Below are positions 34,558 through 46,800 of a DNA stretch of 64,000 nt, one piece after another. Each line of letters begins with the position of its first letter. The stretch's first letter is position 1. The notes below the pieces were generated by a model, which was given only the letters and a program-made list of their open reading frames with translations, was not told the DNA's origin and searched no databases. Source of the DNA: Nectonema munidae (Eukaryota > Nematomorpha > Nectonematoida > Nectonematidae); assembly GCA_030549495.1 (NCBI GenBank), contig JAUIRK010000535.1, positions 62,001 through 126,000 of the forward strand, written 5' to 3'. Both the position numbers and the translations under genes were made by a program.

Positions 34558-34655
34558 CAGTGGCGTATTTATCTTCAATTCCGCCCAAGTAGGATGCAGA
34601 CAAATACTATGACAGGGACGGACCACACTTGGCGCCCCATTTTTGGAAGGCCACT
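34558..34655. mobile_element. Possible short hAT MITE
   Basis: CAGTGGCG at 34558 and GGCCACTG ending at 34655 are inverted around about 98 bp. The target duplication is not convincing, so this is tentative. The surrounding 34380-35088 shows no gene. Confidence 0.35.
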
Positions 34656-36339
34656 GGTTAAAATTCTAAAGGAAGTTTGACTTGATTTAACGCCGTTAGG
34701 GTTACGCAATGTGTTTGAGGCCATCAGGATCCCCAGAGATTGCTATGTACTTTAACTCATGGGATCACTCTTCGATTTTTTCAGATCAGACAATTTCGCA
34801 AAATCGTTAGGATTTCAAGGCCCTTCACTTCGTAATGGAAGTTTGGCACCAGACGCGTGTTTTTCGGAATTAAATTCACTTCTCCGCATAAGTTCTTCTA
34901 CCACAATAGGATGCATATGAGAACCTCATTCAATTGGGTTTAGCCATTCATTTCTCGCTTAGATGGGATCATATTTTCTAATTAATTAATTTACTTAGTA
35001 AAAGGTGCATACTTCGATCTTTTTTCTGTTTTTTAATGGGAGGGGTATGGAACATTAGAGGAATTTTTATCATTTAGAAGGTCATTAACCCCCGCAAGAC
35101 CAAGTATATTAAATTTACACGAAGGTCCAGTAGTTGGAGAAAAACTCCACTTGATTGTTTTACCTCTTTTTTTTACATAGCAAAAGAAAAACAGCATGAA
35201 TGTTGATTTAAATGAGCTTAAATGAAATTAGAGAAAGATAATTGATGTTAAGGGCGTTTAATTTTTGACTAATGATATTAATTTCAAAAAATTTCCTATA
35301 AAAATATAAAAAATATGAAAATATTTTTGTATGAAAAAATTATATAAATTTTTTCATTTTTTGAATGGCGTTAATCCACAAGTTGAAATGTTATTTTAAC
35401 TGTATATAACTGGTTTTTCTTCATTCCCTGGATTACTCTCACAAAAACTTTGAAACTAAAAAATTTGCTGATGTGTGAGTATAATCTGCCGTGTATCATG
35501 CTTTTTCTGTATGGTCGTATTCGAAGATTTATCAATTACACAATAACAATCAATCATATAAGTCAATCATTTACCAGATACAGACAACGTTACGAAGGGA
35601 ACCTGCTAACGATAGATTTATAAGCTAGCTTATGTGATCTGTGCATGAGTGGTATATTGAGCCATCATAAACAATAAAAAAGTAAAGAGATCATATGGCG
35701 TGATATCTACTGTATACTTTTCTTGGTTATTTGATAGCTCGCAGCAAATGGAGAAATATAAAAAAATATATATACAGGGGCTTATTGATTTTATTACATA
35801 AAGTTTGATAAACAACGTGCTCAGATTATTATCGATGAATAACTGCCATCACATTACTTTTGATTTTTATCAATGAAAATCTGATACTTCTTTCTACTGT
35901 GAAAAAGATAGTGTTTCTTATATTGATTTATTTCACTTGAACTTCCTTTGGAATAAAAATTAACTTCTTTCTCCATCCAGATTTTCCTTCCAATCAAAGT
36001 TTGTTTTTCAAACTTACTTGTTTCCATGAGTTCTCTGGGTTCTTCTTCTACTTCTAGTTAGACCACAAGTACCTCATTTTCTGAATTGTATTCAACATCT
36101 GATTCTGAAGATTTACTTTGCGATTCACTCATAGCACCAGATAATACTGAGTATTTTTGGGATTCTTCTAGATCAAATCAAGGCCGTCCTCTCAACCAAA
36201 ATATTAGAAATGTATATCAAAGCCCACCTGGTCCTGCAAACAGCACTTCATCTCTTGAAATTTTTGAACTGTTTTTTACCACAGAAGTTTTTTTGCATAT
36301 TTTCAACTGCACTAAAGAGAAAATGCGTCAAAACTTTTC

Positions 36340-36391
36340 GTAAGTTTTGTTGTTTTTTATATTATTTTTTGCTATGTAAATAAATTTTTAG
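36340..36391 (+). other. 52-nt intron of the piggyBac transposase gene
   Basis: The donor C|GTAAGT and acceptor AAATTTTTAG|TC preserve the frame, joining QNFS to LESPKYEF. The same position is interrupted in two other copies (24992-25037 and 47249-47300), so the intron belongs to this transposon family. Its size equals that of the host DBHS introns (52-62 nt). Confidence 0.85.
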
Positions 36392-37399
36392 TCTGGAATC
36401 TCCCAAATATGAATTTTTACGTTCTACTTTTGAAAAGTTTCAACTTTCTGATCTCATGGCATATTTTGGATGTTTAATACATATGGGACAATCAAAAAAC
36501 CAATCTATCAATATGAAATACTTGTTCTTTTAAAAGAATGGCGAAACTTTTCTCAGAGCTTCTATGACACGAAACATGTTTATGCTTATCCACTCTTTCA
36601 TTTGTTTTGATAAAAAAAACGAGCGTAATGAAAATGACAAAATATCTGCTATAAGATATATACACGACTTTTTTTATTCTAATTGCTCACATTTTTTCGT
36701 TCCTCAAGATTATGTGACAATTGATGAACAACTTGTCAAATTTATAGGTAATTGTAGAATCAAAATTTATGATCCTTCTAAGCCTGGTCGATACGGAATT
36801 AAGGTATATCACTGTACAGATGCTAGGTCTCTTTACATACTGAAAACAGAGATTTATATTTCTGGGTTAAGCGATAAAAGCTATTTTGGGGGTACTAACA
36901 TTGTCAAAAGGTTAGTTACTGATTCTAATATACCTTTAGGATGTGGAGTTTTTACGGACAGATTTTTTACTTCACATGATTTATGTGTATGGGCAACTTC
37001 CATGGGCATTACAATATGCGGGACAGCCAGGTCTAACCGCGTTTTCATACCACATATTTTCAGACCTAAAAACTTACAACAGCTAGGCCTTGTTGAAACT
37101 GAATCAAAATTTTTATATACAAATTACTGTTCACTTACTGCTTACATTCCTGTGAAACATGCACAGCGAAATTTTAAAGTAGTATGTTATGTCTAGCCAA
37201 CATTTGAGTGAGATTGAATTAGTTGGTGATAAACGTAAACCCGAGACAATTATTTTGTATAATCAATTCAAGGGAGGAGTAGATAAAACCAACCAAATGC
37301 TCAGGTCATATTCTACTTATAGATCATCAAGAAGGTGGACCATGGCTATTTTTACAAATTACTTAGATATAGCCGTGCACAATAGCTGGATAATAGTAA

Positions 37400-38080
37400 A
37401 ACTAATATATATACTATAATATATATATATAGTAAAGTAAGAGATAAAATTTTTTTATTCTACTCTGCCTTAATTTTAAAATGGTGGATGTTGCTTTATG
37501 TTCTAACAAAGTACAATATTCTAAAAAATTTCTTCTTAAGCACAAGTACTCCTACAAACACTTCTCTTATAAAAAAATATCAAACTACCTGAAAAAACAT
37601 TTTTATCCTATATACGCCTACACTTTTCCTAAAGTAAGATGCTACCAGGAAACTCCCTCCTAAAGTATAAATTTTTAGTAACTGTGTTTAAAGACCTCCA
37701 CATAAACCCTAACAAAACACTATCAAAAAACAAATTCAACAACATCCCACCAACCAGAACAAAAAATCTCACGCTCAAAAAAAGCTACACCTCATTTGCT
37801 TCTATCACATTCAACAAACTTCCTAAGTCGATAAGAATGATTTCTTCACTCACTTCCTTCAAAGAAACTCTATATTCTCACTTAGTCAACCAATTAAAAG
37901 AAGATAAATAACGCCTTGTTTTTTCCCTTCCTTATATCCTGTTCATAACCTTCTTAGAATATTATGCTAAGTTACTATCAACTATTTTATTTACAGTGTC
38001 ACTACACTAAGCTTGATGTAATTACTTGTAATACCATCATCTATTAACAATAAATAAATTGAATAATAATAATAAAACAT
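37400..38080 (+). mobile_element. 5'-truncated LINE, 3' end with AAT tail
   Basis: The sequence shows the G-poor, A/C-rich strand bias of the other LINE piece in this window. Its last frame (37639-37911) ends TSFASITFNKLPKSIR then SSLTSFKETLYSHL, the usual C-terminal tail of a jockey/CR1/L2-type reverse-transcriptase protein. After about 150 bp of 3' UTR it ends in an (AAT)n tail (about 38057-38076). Only the tail of ORF2 is present, as expected for truncated target-primed insertion; the polymerase motifs are missing. Confidence 0.75.
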
Positions 38081-39100
38081 AATTGCCCAGAAAAATTTCC
38101 AAGTACGAAAAAAGGGGTAGAAAATTTTTCATGAGAGATCTTTCTTTAGAGCTCTGCCAAAGGTCGATGCTACTGCGGGCAAACAGCGTGGACACCCCTT
38201 TCCGTATTCGCAGTTTACTGAATTTTTATGGATTCGAGGATCAAGAGTTGCCTAGCGAAACACAGAGTAGTAGAGGATATTTTTATTTAGATTCGAAGAA
38301 ATCTAGAACCAGGGGTACGAGAAAGTGTGATGCGGGCATAAAACATATATGTAAAAAACATACCTATTACATTTGTTCAAATTGTAAATGAAATTTTTTT
38401 AAGATTCACAATTATTTATATAATGTTTTTATTTAAATAAAAATTATAAAATTTTTGTTTATAAAATTTCATTTTTTGTAATAAAATCCTGTTTTGTGAT
38501 AGTATAATTGTTAATTTATAGTTTTTATACAGCATTATATAAAAGATCGTTAAGAATTGTCGCCAACCTAGTTTTGTTAGTTCCTTACCCGTCCTCATTC
38601 TTTTGTCAACATTTTTCAATTATAATTTCACTAAAATTCGACCTTGATATCCGTTAGGAGTTAATCCTTTTATTTCTCTTGAAAGTTGACGCCGATGATA
38701 CTTGTTGAGTATTGCAAATGGTTCGTTCACAGATTTTCATAAAATTTCAAAAAATGTAAAAAAATTTTAGGAAATACAAAGAATTTATTATTTTAGTTTA
38801 TAATATTTATAATTTTTATTAAAAAACATACCATTAAGTGTATAAGCTTCTGTTAATTGAAATTTCTATCAAAATATCAAAATTAACGCCATCTACAAAT
38901 TCACCACGAAGTAACAAAACGACCAAAATTTCAAAAACAACACATATGATGATATTTTTTATTTTCAAATAATTTAGATGAAACCAAGAAAAAAATTTAC
39001 ATGTTGTTTTTTGATGGGGTCAGATATATTTTTCTACACGAATTTCATCATTGAAAAATAGCGTGGAGTAGAAAGCCATGCTTGGTCTTGCGAGGGTTAA

Positions 39101-39547
39101 AGAAATTTTGCTCATGGCAAGTGTAAGATATATATCATAGAAAAGATTAAAGTAAATTGACAAAGATTTCGGAATGATATTGGAGAGTAAATTATACAAA
39201 AGTGCCTTTAGGTTAAATATCACAAAGTTTAAAACGTGGAATTTGGAATTTAATATACAATTTATATAGCGCCCATAGTCCTGACTACGCAAAATTAAGG
39301 CTAAATAGGCGTGTAAATGAAACATACAAAAACAAAGAAACAAACTTGTTTACTGAATATAGGGCTTGAAAGTTATTTGCTTTCCATTTTATAGGATAGC
39401 TCCTCTTTTCTGTCAAAAATAATTAATAATATATTTATATATCTAAGATAATATGCTATCCTTCTTAAGTTTAATTTTAAGTTCATCATCTCATGTAGCG
39501 GCATAGATCCAAATAGTTCAGTGACATGCGCTGAATGATCATTACAT
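39101..39547. other. Gene-free spacer
   Basis: No coding or repeat signal is recognised. The minus-strand frame across 39020-39343 crosses the piggyBac end and has no family features. Confidence 0.4.
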
Positions 39548-39667
39548 CCTATAATACGAACATCATATATGTTTTATAAACAAGCAACTCTTACTTATAG
39601 AAAAATATTGGGCACGAAGGTCATTTTACCATCCGAAATGACAACTGCCCCCGGATGTGCGCCCTGA
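39548..39667 (-). mobile_element. Terminal fragment of hAT family H (copy V)
   Basis: ATGTTTTATAAACAAGC, CTCTTACTTATAG and CGAAGGTCATTTT match copy II 29625-29680 reversed. The fragment ends CCCCCGGATGTGCGCCCTG, a variant of the H terminus. Only the outer ~120 bp is recognisable. Confidence 0.65.
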
Positions 39668-40000
39668 TATACAGAGGTAATTTATCGATTGACTTTTCTA
39701 TATTTAAGCCCAATCGATAAAATATTTTTCTTTCTTGATATAATAATGATTTTATCCATCTCATAAATAGGGATAGAACAAAATTTCTAGTCAAAGCAAC
39801 CTAAGATAGTCTGACAATAAAAGCCCATAAAATTTTAATTAATTTATTATTATTTTTGATGATATTTTTCAATATTAACCCTATAGATGGGTTATTGTAA
39901 TATATTTAATGATAAATAATTAATTCAACAATAAATTTCCAATGATATAAAAAAATTTTAGGAATGAAAAACATGTCATTTTTATCATGTTCTTCTAGAA

Positions 40001-40690
40001 CAGTGGTTCTTAAATTTAATTAAGTGGTGCTTAACCTTTTTGATCTGTTGACGCCTAAATATTATGACTTAACAACTATTTCAAGAATTTAAATTAAGTG
40101 GTGCTTAACCTTTTTGATCTGTTGACGCCTAAATATTATGACTTAACAACTATTTCAAGAATTTCTTTAAGTGCAGGATGAAGAGTTTTCATTGCTAGAA
40201 CAAAAAGGTGAATCATGCAATGAGTGAAAAAGACAGATTTGAAACCATCATTGAAGGAGCTTCGTCTGTGCACAAGCCAACAAGGCTTTCCCAACTTAAG
40301 CTTTGTTTGAGTAAGAAATTTTCTAGAAAAACTCTTTTTCTTGTTTATGAACAAGAACTGATGCCGCAGCAGCAGCAGCTTCCAAGATCAACTCTTCCCT
40401 AATAGTATGAAGTTTTTTAGCCTTTGCAATCTTAAACGATGCTTCTAACGCAGCTTTATTTTGCATACAAAAATGCGCACTTGAATCAATTCGACTAATT
40501 CGACTTTTAAAAATGCTTCTTTTTGTTATAAGTCAAATTTTTTTCAGTGAGCTGACTGTGAAGAGACTCAAAATGCAGTTTCATCTTGGTTGGCTTTATA
40601 CTCTCATGATGCAAAACTTTGCCACGAATGACACATTGTGCCTTAACCACAAAGTTTAGACAATACTGGTGAAGCCAATTTTGAGAAAAG
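40001..40690 (-). pseudogene. hAT remnant: terminus, N-terminal finger and core scraps
   Basis: CAGTGGTTCTTAAATTTAA at 40001 is a hAT-style terminus. On the minus strand from about 40680 the reading gives AQCVIRGKVLHHESIKP and LHFESLHSQL (BED-type finger of the SCAND3 group), then NKAALEASFKIAKAKK. At 40354-40136 it gives THCMIHLFVLAMKTLHPALKEIL (C-x2-H motif region). The stretch carrying the first and second catalytic Asp is deleted between these parts. Near the terminus a 74-bp segment is duplicated in tandem (40016-40163). Confidence 0.75.
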
Positions 40691-40904
40691 CTTCATTATA
40701 TGTATGTTTTTTAGCAGACATTGAAAAATGAGGAAAAACAGAAAAAGAAAATAAGAAATTGCAGCAAAATAACAACCTGGGAAAAGCGAAACAAAGTGTG
40801 GCAGCAAATTTATAAAAATGATTCACGCTTTCAAACTGAAGCAAATATGTTATTTTGGAAGATAAAAGCAAGTGTACGGGTAAAATAATGATAACAACGA
40901 AGAT

Positions 40905-40980
40905 GATGTTGATCATGACGATGATGATGATGATAATAATAACAATTATAAATAATAATAATAATGCTGTTAATAATAGT
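40905..40980 (+). repeat. Trinucleotide GAT/AAT repeat
   Basis: An imperfect (GAT)n passes into (AAT)n. The frames read through it are repeat products. Confidence 0.8.
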
Positions 40981-40984
40981 CTAG

Positions 40985-41589
40985 CATTGGTTCCCAAACT
41001 GTGGGCCATGGCCCCCTGGGGAGCCATAAAGCAAAATTTAAGAGGCCATAATCTGAGGCTATGCATAAATAAAACCAGGAGTTTAGCGGGTAGATAAAGT
41101 TTGAAACTGAATCTCTCCCAGTTTTTTGGTCATCAATGGCAGCTTCATATCCAAATTTGCTTTTCACCAACTTCCACCATTTTCATCATCTTATTCATGA
41201 CCTACGTTGTGCTTTAAGTGAAACAAAACCAAGAATCAAGAAGCGTGTCGATAATCTGCAACATCACCCTTCACACTGAGTAGGATTGTCTTCCAACTAG
41301 AGCACTTAATTGTTACAACGTTATCAAATTTGTAAGATTCAAAGATTAAATCCCATAGCGTAAGATTAATAAACTTTTTTTATTCGGTGGATTTTGTATG
41401 TTCCCTTCTTTTTTTGCTTATTCTTGAAACACCTTTTAGCAAAATGCCCTTTTTAATTAATCTTATGATTATAATTGTGAGATACTAGTAGACAGTCACA
41501 GTATTCACCGGCTATGATTGCTGTGGGGCCATAGACAAGGATCATGTATGAAAAGTGGGTAACGATCAGAAAAGGTTTGGAAACCACCT
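40985..41589 (+). mobile_element. Deleted hAT derivative with transposase C-terminus
   Basis: The ends CATTGGTTCCCAAACTGTGG and AAGGTTTGGAAACCACC are hAT-like and roughly inverted. Inside, at about 41195-41278 (+), DLRCALSETKPRIKKRVDNL and HHPSH with a stop match the tail of the SCAND3-group transposase at 34000-34085. The rest of the gene is gone. Confidence 0.65.
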
Positions 41590-43285
41590 AAGATGAACAT
41601 GATGAAATGAAAAACAATGTATGTATGTTGTGCAAGCATGCAACATGTGTGATATTTAAAATGATGTTTGTTTTCCTTATATTATCACTGTTGCGTACAA
41701 CATCTTAAAAATTTTCAAAAAAATTACATAAATAAGTTGCCAATTTATCATTCTTTGGCTTTTCAATCTAAAACAAATACTATTTATATGCGACAAAAAA
41801 ATTAGAGAGCGTTGCGCAAATGCAACACTCGTACTCAGTGTGAACATACATTCAATTTAAATTAAGAACAAGATAAATTTTAAAAAATAAAGGTTTTAGT
41901 TTACTATTGTATCAGTTGCATAACAAAAAAAACTTTCTTACGGTATTATAATATTTTTTATTTAAAACTAGTTAAAATTTGATAAATAATATTGTTAATA
42001 AATTTTAATCATGAGAAACAATTGAATAGTAAAAAACGACTTGAATCTGAAAAGCGTTAGTAAGGTAAAAAATTACTATGAAAAAGTTAAAATTATGAGA
42101 TTTAAAAAACATGAATATAGATAATTTTATAAATGAAAAATAAAAAGATAATTACTTTAAAAATGAAAATATATTTAAAGTCAATTTATTATTTTTGTTT
42201 AACTTTTTATTTTGAAGTAAATATAGATAAGATTATAAAACCTAATATACTAAAATTAATGTAAAAATAAATAAAAATCATTTTTTATGAAAGATATGAA
42301 AGCAATTGACATGTAGAGCAACGTCACATTTCAAACAAATAAAAGACGTCTGAGATTTACACTGAGCATATTTTGTCCTTTGTCTTTTTTTATTACAATA
42401 TGACAAATATTGCCATACCTCGCTTCTTCTGACACTCTTTTTGATGCCGGTTTACCTCAACATAAGATACCCTATATTTCATCAGTATGTAGACTAGCAA
42501 TGTTGTAGGTGTCAAAGTTGCGAGCACAGTCTCACTAGGATAAACGAATAACAGGCAAAATAACGTCGCTGAGTCATGAAGTTCCTACATACCACATTAT
42601 ATATTACTTATTTCTTGACTTAGATTTCCCTATATCCACAGTCTTGAACTTGAAGCAACTAACGTCCTAGATATTTACTCTATATCAATGATGGCCAACC
42701 TTTAGACTCCTACTTGAAGTGCAAATTTAAAAGTTTCTATTGGAAAAAAGGTAACTATTCTAAGCATAAAAAATTTATTAAGATAAAATATCGTAACTTG
42801 GTAAACATTCCAAATTCCATACATGAATTTAAAGAGATACTTTTCTCTGACTGGTATAAGATATAAATTGAGCGGGTATCAACCACATTGGTATATTATT
42901 GCATAAAACAAGAAAAATTAATTATTCTTTGACTCATGTAAAATACTATTTACGAGTATTTTTGCTTTCTCTAAATAAAATTGTTAATATAATCAATCTA
43001 TAAACAAAAATATTTCTATACATTAAATACAAAGGCAACCGCAAGATATTCGAAATTAACCAGGGAAAACAGGAAAAGTAAATCAATCAAAAAAGTCCCT
43101 AAAAATAGCGGACCACAAGTGACGGGAGAGCGAAGCGTTGGATAGCGCTACTCTATTTATCTTTCATTTCATGCACGCGACTTTGATATATTATCAAACT
43201 AAAGTTTTTCCATTTGAGAGACAACTATTTTAAAACTAATATCATATTAGTCGTCCCCATTTTTAAAATGAGATAAAACTTTTGC
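41590..43285. other. AT-rich stretch without recognisable gene
   Basis: I see no domain or spliced exon. A hAT-terminus-like ATGGCCAACCTTTAGAC is present near 42691 without a partner. A slightly GC-richer segment lies at about 43105-43190 (GAGCGAAGCGTTGGATAGC). Neither can be assigned. Confidence 0.4.
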
Positions 43286-43441
43286 CATAGTAAAATACAA
43301 AAAGTTGATGAAATTGAATTGTATTTTCTCAAATGTTTCACTGATTTTGTAAGGTTATTCTTTAAAAAAGGTATTTATAATTTCCATAATGATAAAATAT
43401 ACTCTTCATACATGAATTTAATTTAAATTAAAAGTATCTTA
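43286..43441 (+). repeat. Orphan copy of a piece of satellite element B
   Basis: It is nearly identical to 33410-33565 in the right arm of copy B (AGTTGATGAAATTGAATTGT landmark), with only a few differences, but has no satellite or terminal repeat beside it. Confidence 0.85.
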
Positions 43442-43802
43442 TAAAAATACGAGATATTTAAAATTAGATTACGATTCAAGAATGTTAAGTTAAATTTATA
43501 CTATTTGTTTGGTAAGAAATAAAAGTTAGGGAAAAAATTTATTTATATAAAGAATTGACTTAAATACAATACACTAGATGATCGCTAAAAATCAAGATTT
43601 TACATGAATGAAATAAAAAATAATACATTGAGGGAAAAAAGACATTACAATATTTGGATTATTAAAAAAAGTGAATTAAATATACAAGCAAGATAAATGT
43701 ATCTATTAAAATCGACATTAGAAATAATCAAACAGAAGAAGGATTGTGGATAGAAAAACGAGGATGGCTTAAAAAGTGATGATATGTGTATGTAGTTAGT
43801 AT

Positions 43803-43958
43803 TCAGTATCTGCGTGGTCTTTTGGAATCGTTAAAATCCATCAATCCAAAAGGAGAATTATTAGGTAGAGGAGTCAAATTAAAAAAAGGCATTTGATTAT
43901 GTGGGATCATGAAGCTTTGGCCTGGATCAAACTGTTGAAACATGGGCAACTGTCCTCG
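43803..43958 (-). CDS. nonA: DBHS-family RNA-binding protein, probable last exon
   Basis: A minus-strand exon of 52 codons begins after TTTAATGATAG (acceptor AG at 43960-43959) in phase 0. It reads RGQLPMFQQFDPGQSF, then FFNLTPLPNNSPFGLM, and ends SKRPRRY with TGA at 43805-43803. DBHS proteins such as human NONO end in NKRRRY, a nuclear-localisation tail, which is why I join it to the exon cluster at 58820-59599. The donor at 58819-58818 is also phase 0. The connecting intron would be about 14.9 kb. The low-complexity Gln/Pro/Asn/Phe composition fits a DBHS C-terminal tail. The link is inferred and unproven; the exon could belong to another minus-strand gene. Confidence 0.6.
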   Translation of the reverse strand, partial: RGQLPMFQQFDPGQSFMIPHNQMPFFNLTPLPNNSPFGLMDFNDSKRPRRY

Positions 43959-45779
43959 CTATCATTAAATTAAAAGAAAGTGTACCAGAAAAAATGTTTA
44001 GGCAAAACGGTATACACATTTAAAAAATTGGCCACCAAACTTTTCCTATCAAAACAATTGTCAATGGAAAAAGTTTCAACAGACTATTTTTAGTTTATTT
44101 TTCATTTCAAATTTAAAAAAATTATTGAGGAAAAATAAAATAATTAAGACTATTCAATAAATTTTTACATTAAAAATATTTGAGTTAAACATTTTTTGAG
44201 TACTTTAAAAACAATTGTTTTTCTATTTAACAAATTTTCAATATATTTGACACATTTATATAAAAAAAAATATAAGGATCAGTTGATGAATTCTAAATAA
44301 AAAATTGTCCATTTAAAAACTCAAGCATATATTATTTTAATGTTTCGTTGTTTCCATAAAAAAGCAAACTAAAATTCTAATCAATTGTAACAAACTAAAA
44401 ATGACTATATGTATCTAAATTTTATTACCGCACACACTAAAAGACAAAGCTTTAAATTAATTGATTATACTATTAAATCAAATGAAAACGAAGTAATTTT
44501 TGATTCCAAATCCCCTTGTTTCAGATTTTGTGTGAATATGCATGATGCAATGTAAATGGTGCCCGAACAGTTGGCTTAAGAGACAGCTTGCGTAACAGGA
44601 ATTTAGCCTATTACCAATATAAAACGTTATTAAATTACTTTATGATTGAAAGAAGGATATTTCAAGAAGGAAACGCTTTTACTCATTGATTTTTTCGGAG
44701 TAAATGTGTAGTTTAATATATTATCAACATCATTATTTACAATTTATTTTGGAGAAGGGACTCAATGAGAGTTTGATATATTTCGTTTATTATTAAATTT
44801 GAAAATTTAATTTTTCATAATTAAATCACAAAAACTTAGCAAACTCTATGACTTTTAAGGGTATGCTTTTTTAACACATTTACTGTATGTGTAGACATAG
44901 CAAAATATATTGAAATTGAAAAAAGAACATATTGTTTCACTGTATGGGCACATCTTTATATTTCAAGTTGATCAAAATGCAAATGTTAAAATGCAGTTTT
45001 AGACATATTAAAATTAATTTGTCAAAAGCATGAGTGTACGCTGCAACATTTCCAGGGTGAGCAAAAAATGTTAAATGGAAAAGAATGCATTTTTTGGTCA
45101 AAATTATTCAGCAAGAATGCAATGCAAAATTAGAGGAATTTCTAGGGGGTGTACCCCCCCCCCCCCAGCGAACGCCCATGTCGACAAAGGTTATATAGTT
45201 TTCAGTATTATGTTTTGAAAAAAGAACACTGTTAACTAACTATGACAAAGCAACTCAAATGCACTTCTAGTGAAATTAAATTTATTCTTAATGAAATTAA
45301 TGAATTTGTGATCGGATAATTTTGTCTTTGTTATCACTCAAAGGAGGAAAGAGCTGTCTTTCAGATGCGGAAGCACTAGCTATTTGTTTTAGATATAAGA
45401 AAAGACTTTAACAAGCCGTCCCTAAATTTCTAATCATTACTCCTTTTTTCTTTTTAAGAGACGAGGCGAATAGGTAATTCACTATGATGTTTTGTTGAAC
45501 AATGAACATACAATCATTTAATTTAGGGGACGAAATAGGTTGGTTTCGTTTGAGTAGTTATTTCTGTGGGATGAGTCTTTTGAGTTGGATCATGCATTCC
45601 TGAAAGCGGTGAGGATGCATGACACATTTAAGGTAAGATAATCTAATTTTTCATTGTGCAACTGTAAAAGAGGGAAAGCAATTCTAGGTTAGTTACATTA
45701 AGAAATGTTGGCAAAATTTTCAAATCCATAAGTACATAAATCCATTCGGATGTTACCACATTGATTTAAAATAAAGAAG

Positions 45780-46800
45780 ATCCCAAAAGTCGAGGTCTTG
45801 CCCTGATTGGAACGACATCTACGCTCCGTAGATGCAAATCTCGACAACAATTCTTCCATACGCAAGTTTGGCGACCTCAGCCGTTTTTTGGTTGGGCCTG
45901 ACTTTTATCACACTCCCTTTCTAGTCTGGATAATTCTTTTAGGCGGAGACATAAAAATAAACACAGGACCAGGTCTATAAAAATTCATCTACTCAATTTG
46001 CAACAAATACATATATACAAAAACACATGCAGCATTAAATGTAACCATGCATAGACAGACACACTGGATTTATCTAAAATGCTCAAACATACTCCTTAAC
46101 AACACTAATTGAATTTGTGCAAATCACTCTCACACCTTGTCAGAACTATTTTAGGAATAACCTAGAACACACAACATGTTTAACCTACCATTCTAAACCC
46201 TCATCGAAAAATCAACAACCTTCTCACCACCACAAACCCCACCATATTCCAATCACCGCCTAATCTCGTCCTACTACTCACCAGACACAAACAAAGCATT
46301 CAAGTATATTCAAAATATTGCAAATTAACACCAACGGCACCTCAAACAAAATCACGGAGCACACTTCTCAACAAACAACTTAATCCAAACATCATCATTA
46401 TCCAGGAAACCAAACAGTAAAACCCCCCTCGCATTCCACATACACACACACATCAGAACCGACCGAAACAGCAATTCAAGAGGCGGCTTAATAATATAAA
46501 TTCCGGTAAACACGAAGTATACAGAACTCACATCTGAACATAAAAACAGATTCTAGAACATCAAATATTTCAAGTTATTCTAAATAACAACCGCTATCAT
46601 ATAGCTAACATTTACATACCACCCAAAAAACATCCGAATTCAATAAATAATGCCAACATAACTAACTATTTCACACACTTCTTTAACCGAAAAATCTTAT
46701 TCTAACCGGCGACATCAATACACATTCAACAATGTTTTTCTCCTTACATGGACAACTGAGGCGAAATTATCCAAAAACTCACACACAGCTAACAGAGGTA
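45780..46800 (+). mobile_element. Decayed LINE, 5' region and endonuclease domain
   Basis: At about 46310-46735 plus-strand readings in shifting frames show the AP-endonuclease motifs of LINE ORF2 in order. They are NPNIIIIQETK (catalytic Glu), NSRGGLIIYIPVNTKYTEL, IIANIYIPPKKHPN and LILTGDINTHST (catalytic Asp/Asn). The strand is strikingly poor in G from about 46050. The GC-richer part at 45780-45960 may be its 5' UTR. Stops and frame changes are frequent, and the reverse transcriptase is absent, cut near 46795. Confidence 0.7.

Larger units (their letters stand above)
36086..38391 (+). pseudogene. PGBD4-like piggyBac transposase, nearly full length, broken
   Basis: The likely original start is ATG 36026 (SSLGSSSTS), with a stop before 36086; the present frame runs from 36086 (STSDSEDLLCDSL). 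An intron at 36340-36391 has perfect GTAAGT and TTTTTAG borders. Exon 2 gives LMAYFGCLIHMGQSKNQS, one in-frame stop near 36532, then 36564-37196 with TIDEQLVKFIGN (first Asp), KPGRYGIKVYH and GVFTDRFFTSHDL (second Asp). A frame shift near 37190 leads to GGVDKTNQML (third Asp) and RRWTMAIFTNYLDIAV. The LINE interrupts after NSWII, and 38083-38391 gives the last helix and the Cys/His finger (CKKHTYYICSNC). All three catalytic acids survive, but about three point breaks and the LINE make it inactive. Confidence 0.9.
35089..39096 (+). mobile_element. PGBD4-type piggyBac element with both ends, interrupted by a LINE
   Basis: It lies between two TTAA sites (35085-35088 and 39097-39100). The left end reads CCCCCGCAAGACCAAG and the right CTTGGTCTTGCGAGGG, inverted repeats of about 16 bp with two mismatches. 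It has about 0.95 kb of 5' leader, a spliced transposase gene (36086-38391), a LINE insertion (about 37400-38080) and 0.7 kb of 3' sequence with TTAACGCCATCT at 38882-38893. Without the LINE the element would be about 3.3 kb. Confidence 0.9.

Noticed and set aside
40656-41066. 136-codon minus-strand frame with Ile/Val runs
   Set aside because: Generated by the GAT/AAT trinucleotide repeat and hAT ends.
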